A stretch of 64,000 bases of DNA from Isoetes taiwanensis (lineage: Eukaryota > Streptophyta > Lycopodiopsida > Isoetales > Isoetaceae), in assembly GCA_021234155.1 (NCBI GenBank), contig JAJEKV010000173.1, positions 324,843 to 388,842 on the forward strand, read 5' to 3'. Positions 58,001-64,000 of the stretch are shown piece after piece. Every line of letters begins with the position of its first letter. Position 1 is the stretch's first letter. The position numbers and the translations under genes were made by a program. Below the pieces are notes generated by a model. The model was given only the letters and a program-made list of their open reading frames with translations. It ran no database searches and was not told where the DNA came from.

Positions 58001-58121
58001 ACCTTGCAAGCACTTGTTGTACGTATACAATCAAGTGCTTGGAATAGATCCAGTATCATACCCTGCAGTGATTCAGCCAATGCTAACAGAAGCTGTGTTG
58101 TTGCATATACTACCAAAGTAG
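55049..58121 (+). pseudogene. MULE-2 transposase (zinc domain, DDE core, SWIM finger)
   Basis: Exon-like frames: 55049-55321, 55478-55786, 55790-56110, 56202-56513, 56583-57080, 57070-57425 and 57384-58121. GT-AG joins are clear at 56132-56201 and 56514-56582. A FLYWCH/GCM1-like zinc domain spans 55660-55910 (HLQCKNMSCDHL, CEYCHLAPTC, HTGEHTHP). The catalytic core has WVHFDHVKRIQGW (near 56450), FFGFMADEAQPNWIAVREVF (near 56710) with CYFHFEQCMHRHT, and SWLSWWHHRVSRWGRFM. SWIM finger CSCLDFIHMERIRGFIPCKH at 57954-58013. The ADEAQPNW motif marks a MULE lineage different from MULE-1. A few frame changes (near 55786 and 57060) may be decay or misread introns. Confidence 0.82.
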
Positions 58122-58399
58122 TTGTCAATGGTAGTGAAGTTTATGCATTGCTAATACTTCATTAAGTTGGATAACAGATTCAGTAAAGTTGTGATGTAAA
58201 TTGGTTCAGTTTAAAACATCAAATTATGACTTCTGTTTAAGGAATACTTATGACCATGAGAATTGCAAGAACAATTACAAAGACTTATAATATTTTCAGT
58301 ACATCAAGGAAATATGTTAGGTAAATACAAGGAATTTGTAAGAAAATTTCTTATATTCAACTTTTTTGCTCAGAGGGCTTTACATGAGATCAAAAGGGC

Positions 58400-58540
58400 C
58401 TTTCCTTCTTCATATAAGCCCGGAGGCTTGAAAGCTTTACAAGAAAAAAGCCTGGAGGCTTGCAGTCATAGTGTTAGTCCAGAGGCATGTACAGTTCTTC
58501 GACAAAAAGAAAACCCCGGAGGCATGTGCAAGAAAAAAAC
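58400..58540. repeat. Short repeats of CCGGAGGC(T/A)TG in MULE-2
   Basis: Four copies of C(C/T)GGAGGCTTG or the AGGCATG variant at about 58422, 58450, 58480 and 58515, separated by AAGAAAA-type spacers. They sit towards the right end of the transposon, where subterminal binding arrays occur in other elements. Confidence 0.55.
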
Positions 58541-58656
58541 AAAAAAAGGGCTCCGTCCTATCACTTTCATTCTTCTATTTCACCATCTGCGACAGAAGAA
58601 AAAAAGAAAGGACTGTTAGTTAGACGCTTCCAAAAATAAAGTAAAAATGCATTTAC

Positions 58657-58973
58657 CTTTCAGCAAAGCCAGGAACTCCTTGAAATCAGATGATTCATCT
58701 TCAACTTCGTCTTCTTCTTCCTCATCTTCATCCTTGGCCGACCACTCATTTTCGGATGATTCCCCAATCCAGCCCTCCAGAACACCTGTCATATAATCTT
58801 GCTCCGAAAGTTCCTCTTCTTCCTCATTCTCTGATTCTTCATCAGAGGAATCAGAAGAATCAGAAGAAGTTGGAGCAAAGAGATGCTAGGGGTGGGAATA
58901 ACTCTTCGACCCGAGACCTCTTGGAAGTGACCTCGGGTTCTTCACTTGGCATGGCAGATGCGGATCTCTTCAT
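58657..58973 (-). pseudogene. MULE-2 acidic protein, first exon
   Basis: ATG at 58973 on the minus strand opens MKRSASAMPSEEPEVTSKRS, a basic, NLS-like start. After one frame change near 58870 it continues SSDSSDSSDEESENEEEEEL, YMTGVLEGWIGESSENEW and SSDFKEFLALLK, with a GT donor at 58656-58655. It is strongly acidic, like a transcription activator or histone-binding tail. Later exons were not identified. It could be a third transposon gene or the first exon of a captured host gene. Confidence 0.4.
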
Positions 58974-59320
58974 CGCTCACCAGATTGGGAGATGCGGGTG
59001 ATGGCAGAAAGGCGCCAAAGTGAGAGAGAAGAGATACGTTCCGGAATAGAAATAGAAATCGTAGAAATGATTCGACTTTTATTCCTATCAAGCATCATTT
59101 AATGCCATTATTTGCATGTCTCAAAAATCGAGCCATGCAATAATACTATAAATATCCAATATCTTTCTTATTGGACCTTTTTTTCGAGTACTAATATATG
59201 AATTGTATTTAACCTATAATTCAATACCAATATGATTCGTATTTAACCTATAAATCAATAAAAAAAACATTCCAAACACTTTTCGAAAAAACCACGTAAG
59301 TGCCGACCTCGATAACCGAG

Positions 59321-59870
59321 AGGGCATCTAAGCCAGTAAGCCATGCCCTTTGATCTCGGTGTAGGGGCATCTGCTCCGCCAACTGTCTCCATCGGACGAA
59401 GTCGTCCTCTCAAATGTACTCGTCATCCTCATCGTCAAAGAGCGCTGGCGCTTTTCCCTTCTCTGCTGGCAAGCTCTCATCTTCCACATACTGATCCATG
59501 AGTATAGCCAGAGCAGACTTTGCTTCAAGGTATTGCTAGCCCTCATGCATCAGGACAGGCAGGTTCTTGCCCCATCTGAGCTTCCCCATGAGGATGTTAC
59601 AGGCATGAGAATCGCCTCCCAACATCTCTCTCACAATGGCCCGCTCTAAGTAGAGCTGGGGTGGTTCCCTATGGGGACATAGAGGGGTACCATTTCCTGA
59701 GTATAGAACTCAAGGAAAGCTACATAATCAGGGTGGGCCTGCATGTTAGTGATGAGATCCACCCTTTGGAGCAGGAAGGGCTGAAGGAGGTCGAATGGGA
59801 CTTGAGGATCCTAATGTTCTCCATCTTGGTACCATTGGAAGAGGCTAAGGGTCTCTATAGCACAGGTGAG
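59321..59870 (-). pseudogene. H3-element copy C, ORF2 proximal piece
   Basis: The minus strand matches 19426-19960: the EHxDPQVPFDLLQPFL block (59830-59740), the REMLGG region, ILMDQYVEDESLPAEKGKAP and the acidic DDEDDEY segment (59480-59400), ending at the MULE-2 insertion. It joins 50195-50588 across the transposon. Not recognised as any known family. Confidence 0.6.
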
Positions 59871-60084
59871 TAGTGGAGGAGGAGCGAAAAACAAGAGAAA
59901 TAAAGAAGAAAATGAAATCATAAATAATATTCAGTGTTACTTTATTTTAAATTTTTATGCTGACGTCAGTGTCAGTCATTCTTAATAATTAAATAAATAC
60001 TTTATACTAACAAAAGAACTTAGGCAGTCAAAATATCTTATATTTCTATATAAAATTTGTACAAGAAAATGATTGACAAGCAAG

Positions 60085-60910
60085 CTAATTATGGTCTCCT
60101 CAAATTCTCCGAGCGAGAGCCAGATCCTTGGCCATGATGGTAACCCTCTTGGTGTGAATAGCACAGACGAGGTTAGCATCCCCAAAAAGTGCTACCAGGT
60201 AATCTTCGGTAGCCTCCTGGAGGGCAAGCATAGCAAAAGTTTGGAACTGAAGATCGCTCTGATACTCTTGTGCTATTTCTCGGATCCGGCGCTAGAAGGG
60301 AAGCTTTCGTAGCAGAAGCTCGGTTGTCTTCTGATACTTCCAAATCTCCCTCAGTGCCACGCTACCGGGCCTATACCTGTGCGGCTTCTTTGGCTGTTTC
60401 GGCTGCGTCTTACCCCTTGACACCGACCGAGATAGAGCGGCATCCACTCGGTCTCGTCGACTGGAGGAGCTCGTGGCCGTTCTGATGCCCCCAACTATCT
60501 TGAACTTCTCTTTGTAGGCACTCTCCGACTTATGTGCTATAGACTTCCGCCTCCGTTTCACAACAGGGGTCTCAATCTGGTCGAGAGTCTACTGCGTGTT
60601 CTGCTCTTCATTTTGTTGGATCTGCTGCCGATCCTGATTCTGCTTGGCAAGCTCCTCCACCTGCCGTTGCTGCTCGGCACGCTCGGCCGCCTGCTGCGCA
60701 GCCGCCATGTGCTCTTTCAACTCTACGAGGTGGCGAGCTGTGACCCTTCTCAGCAGCTCAGCATGATGTCTGTCCGGCCTAGCCTGCATATCCAGCTGAA
60801 TGGATATCAGGTAGTCCACCATGAGGTATCATGGGACTTCACCCCAAACAAAACTTTGGGTTGCCTCATCATAGCGGTAGGGGGAAAGGTCCAAGGGTGA
60901 GACGGACCCA
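60085..60910 (-). pseudogene. H3-element ORF1 fused to a histone H3 fold (copy C)
   Basis: One reading frame of about 275 codons with no frameshift: YDEATQSFVWGEVP, a DMQARPDRHHAELLRRVTAR segment, a Gln/Glu coiled coil, the linker [13 protein letters not shown], a basic Ser/Arg stretch with RGKTQPKQ, then the H3 core [61 protein letters not shown] and GDHN-stop at 60085. Four in-frame stops interrupt it: TGA near 60832, TAG 60589-60591, TAG 60292-60294 (Gln of LPFQ) and TGA 60100-60102 (Arg of RRIRG). Several are C-to-T changes. One residue is inserted before CAIH. Truncated at its 5' end near 60910. Same order as copy A, which shows the fusion is a feature of the family. Confidence 0.85.
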
Positions 60911-61984
60911 GCCCTCTTGGCCTGAGCCGTCGCCCGCATTACACAACTTCACTTAACACCAAGTCAATCTGGAAAAGGAGCTATTTCATCCAAATAAAAA
61001 ATGAGGGAAAACCATCCGCTTGCTTTAGAATGTAAAATTTTAAAGAAGAAAACATTTTCAACTCAGATACATGTTAGTACAACAAATAACAATTTGTGGC
61101 AACTTATTACAAACAAGAGGAGTATTCACAAGATAAAACAAGTGGAGTATTATAAATAAGAGCCTATCATTCACAAGACAGAGTTATTTGAAACTACTTG
61201 TTAACACTTTTGGTATGCATAATACTTCTACAAAATCTAGACAATAACGCGGGTCATAATGTTAGCAACTAGTTATGAATGGGGTTGTAACATTAGTAAC
61301 TATTTTTCCAAGTTGAGAATATACAGACATAATTTGGCTCTAGAGATTGCATGTGAATGAGCACTAAGTGGCATCTAATGATCCATTGTTATACCTTCTA
61401 TTTCTCCCTCTTATATCGGATACATCAAGCTATAACTAGAGATCATTACGTTTGTTCAAACATCCTATATAGGCAAATATGGCAAATACAATATAGAAAT
61501 TTTTATTCCACACGGTTTGATTTAAGCCACTTTACCCACATGAAACTGAAAGGCAACCCTCCGTGCGCATCACCTTGTTTTCTTTCTCTGTCTGTTAATT
61601 TTGGTATATCGATCTGAGAAATATACCTTTCTGATGTATTTACCTTAGTATGAATAACCTTGCCTTCAAAAAAAAAAAAAATGTAGTTGGGAAGGGAGCA
61701 TGTCATTCTATTTTAGCCTGCTTACTACTGAAGTGAGTTTCAAATACATGCATCAACACTGATACACTTCTTTGAGCTATCTCCAATCACCATTGGTCAC
61801 TTTCTTCTAGAAGTTATGTACACCAATATTAATTATCTAAAAATATTTACTGGTAAAAATGAGTTTGATTTTGAAGAAGAGAGCGCTAATATGTTTTGAC
61901 CTGAAGACATATTAGGTCAACTAGTCCATGATGTTGAGTGAACATTCTTCTAGACATGATAGTCTCACAGACGTCTCTCTCTTC
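60911..61984. other. Spacer, no gene seen
   Basis: AT-rich, no coding or repeat family recognised. A poly(A) tract lies at 61669-61681. Confidence 0.4.
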
Positions 61985-62740
61985 CTCCCTCCTCCCTCCC
62001 CTCCTTGAATACACAATGACCATGGATCCACAATGCCTTAAAGCCTGTTGGAAAGTGAAATGTGCAAGGTGGCTTTTTAGATGGAATGTGTAGGAGCAAG
62101 CATGTGTATAAGTGAACAGTGATGCAGACTTGGATCACTTGAAGTAGCACCTGGATGCGATGGGATGCCAGTGCTTTGGAGATGGTTAACATATGATATT
62201 ATAAAACACAGATAAATCCTACACTAGTTCATGGCCCACAAGGATACTTGTTAGCATGTCTATCCTCTATCCATGAAGAAGTGCATAACAATTGCATCTA
62301 GTAGCACATGCGCACATCATCTCAGAATTGAAACTTGCCAATGGGGCCATAAGCCACTTGAGAATAGGATCTGTCAGTGTTGTCAGATGGGAATGATTAA
62401 AGATGAGCACCATATTCTTCAAATTTATCAGCGTTTTTCAATATCAGAGCAAAATCTATTGGCTGCTTACACTTAATCAACCACTACATGTACTTTTATA
62501 GGCGCTTGCAGTGGTGCTAGCATCTTATATCATGGAAATTCTTGACCAACAGACCCATTTATGTCTACCGCCAACACTTGATGTCATACTCTATACATAT
62601 CCCTGGATAAGCTTATTACTATCAAGGTTTTCTGCTCAAAAACCCTTAATTATTTACAATAATAGATCTACTGTATTTTAAATCCCATAGACCATTTGGT
62701 ATTCGTGGACGATAAAAATCAATTCAATTCAATTCTCTTC
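61985..62740 (+). mobile_element. LINE copy D, diverged 3' end
   Basis: An older copy of the LINE 3' region. The zinc-knuckle segment RICQCCQMGMIKDEHHILQ is still readable (62370-62440), and the upstream CLKACWKVKCARWLFRWNV-like segment aligns with 49420-49490. The tail shows GGTTTTCTGCTCAAAAACCC, CCCATAGACCATTTGGTATTCGTGGACGATAAAA and a CAATT-type simple repeat (62708-62730) in place of CATTCT. Confidence 0.75.
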
Positions 62741-63617
62741 TCTCCTCGTTTCAATGTGGCATAGCATAAAAATTGCTCCTCCTCCATCATTCTATAATTT
62801 AGAATCACTTTCCTGAAATTCTAAATATGAGTTTACCATATATAAAAGCTAAAAAGACCCCACATATAAGAGAGCAAATATAAAACATTACATATACAAG
62901 AATGTTATTCCTGGACAAAATATTTAGCATAATAACAGGGGGCTATCCTTGTAGTTTTGTACGTTCTTTCTTATGATTTTCATTTGATATTATGCCCATA
63001 TTTTGTGGGATATACTAATGCATACATCTAGAGTGGGCATACACTGAGGTTGATTTTCGTGCCACTTTCTAGTTGTTCATCTATGAATTTCTAGTGCAGG
63101 GCCCGATTAAACGTATTAAGGCTCTATGATTTAGTTAGTGCATCTATTTTTTTCCTAAAGAAGGCTTGGCGAGCTTAATGAAATGCAGTTGTCCATGTCG
63201 AATGCTTTTTTCTAGTCTGTCAAACTGGGTCGAACGTATAGTAGGGTTTTGTATGCCTGGATGGCGCCTCTTGAATGCCTAAGAGATCACAAACATGAAG
63301 TATTTTAATGCTGGTTTCGATGCTAACCCTGGAAGATTGCAAGGAGCCCCAGCCGTAGAGTCTGGATGTAAATTTATTGTTGTTTGAGATTACAAATATA
63401 GTTTTGCATGCACTAACCTAGGTATGTTATATTGGAACAATGTTGTACCCTTGGATGCAGAACTTAATTTGTAAAACATCTTCAAAATTAATCTCTTTCA
63501 ATACCCTAATGCAAGTTCGCACATTTCGATCTTCTTCTTGGATTTTGGTAAGTAGAGGTCCAGGTATAACTAGCATTTGTGTTTGCACAAGAAAGCAAGA
63601 GATCGTTATTTCTATAA
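62741..63617. other. Spacer, no gene seen
   Basis: No coding gene, RNA gene or known repeat recognised. A motif CAATGTGGCAT with ATAAAAATTGCTCCTCCTCC at 62753-62785 resembles 13258 and 15385. Confidence 0.4.
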
Positions 63618-63757
63618 AGAAATTGTAGGATGAAGAACTTATGAAAAACACATACAGGTCCACTGCAAGATATCAATGTTCTGGAGTTTTTAACCAAGAA
63701 AGAAACTGTAGGATGAAGAACTTATAAAAACACATACAGATCCATTGCAAGATATCC
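63618..63757. repeat. Direct repeat, two copies of about 57 bp
   Basis: The stretch from AAATTGTAGGATGAAGAACT through ACATACAGGTCCACTGCAAG at 63618-63675 recurs with a few changes at 63701-63757 (period about 83). No function apparent. Confidence 0.65.
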
Positions 63758-64000
63758 GAAGCCTCCCTTTTTTCTTTTACTAATTTAAATATTTAAAGTG
63801 TTGACGATATATTAGATAGAGGCTTTCCTAAAAAGACAAGCAGTTAGTACAGATGCGATACTTGATGTTTAGGCTACTGCAGATTTTAAATTTTGAATTG
63901 TTATTGTGATGTATATTTTCCTGTTCCAACATTTGTTTTCTCTTTTCTACTATATTGGATGCCAAATGGAAGAAGATGTCAATGTATTTCAAGTTGGTGC

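Larger units (their letters stand above)
50598..59310. mobile_element. MULE-2, complete Mutator-like element (8.7 kb)
   Basis: Inverted ends: the left (ATGTGGTTTTTTACCGAAGTG, 50610-50630) pairs with the right (ACGTGGTTTTTTCGAAAAGTG on the minus strand, near 59275-59296), each followed by a run of T. Direct duplications GATAACCGAG flank it at 50588-50597 and 59311-59320 (10 bp; 9 bp if the first base is counted as the element). The flanks join into one H3-element ORF2, confirmed by the uninterrupted copy at 19900-20000. Inside: a transposase on the plus strand, a divergent multi-exon gene, an acidic exon and a palindrome array. Confidence 0.9.

Noticed and set aside
58263-58619. 118-codon plus-strand frame after the MULE-2 transposase
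   Set aside because: Composed partly of the CCGGAGGC repeat and poly(A)-rich sequence, with no domain; not supported as a gene.

Overview
This window is a piece of a large, repeat-rich land-plant nuclear genome. It has two ordinary spliced plant genes, a fragment of a third, and many nested transposable elements. The class-C ARF with a miR160 site, plant Copia, chromovirus and L1 families, Mutator-like (MULE) and hAT transposases and short plant-type introns all point to a vascular plant. The 797-residue ARF and the element mix would fit a fern, lycophyte or gymnosperm, but I cannot place it closer than that.

Layout. 1-6.2 kb: two tail-to-tail copies of one non-LTR retrotransposon (LINE) family around a Copia gag/LTR remnant, then a hAT transposase remnant. 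6.2-10.1 kb: the auxin response factor gene (three coding exons, miR160 site). 11.0-15.6 kb: a 2.2 kb non-coding segment in tandem duplicate. 15.9-21.3 kb: an LTR with primer-binding site, then a repeat element whose first ORF ends in a histone H3 fold. 22.9-23.9 kb: remnant of an RS31/RS40-type SR splicing-factor gene. 24.1-25.8 kb: a hAT pseudogene. 26.8-34.4 kb: a complete MULE (MULE-1). 35.5-36.5 kb: an intact RRP7 ribosome-biogenesis gene. 37.4-50.2 kb: nested L1, LTR fragment, TRIM, chromovirus, Copia and LINE, with an 818-bp DNA transposon inside the LINE. 50.2-60.9 kb: two pieces of another H3-carrying element, split by an 8.7 kb MULE (MULE-2). 61-64 kb: mostly anonymous sequence with a diverged LINE end.

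The likely host genes are ARF (auxin-regulated transcription, miR160-controlled) and RRP7 (pre-rRNA processing). Most of the rest is mobile DNA. Its boundaries can be set by target-site duplications, by terminal inverted repeats, and by comparing filled and empty sites among the copies in the window.

Two systems deserve most attention. (1) A repeated retroelement-like family encodes an N-terminal domain, a basic KRRRKS-type linker and a C-terminal histone H3 fold. Two diverged copies carry different C-to-T stops in the linker, so the ancestor was one continuous fusion protein. (2) MULE-2 carries, divergent from its transposase, a multi-exon gene that looks like a ParB-type domain followed by a degenerate amino-methyltransferase fold. 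Four copies of a palindrome (GAACGGnnCCGTTC) lie between the two genes.
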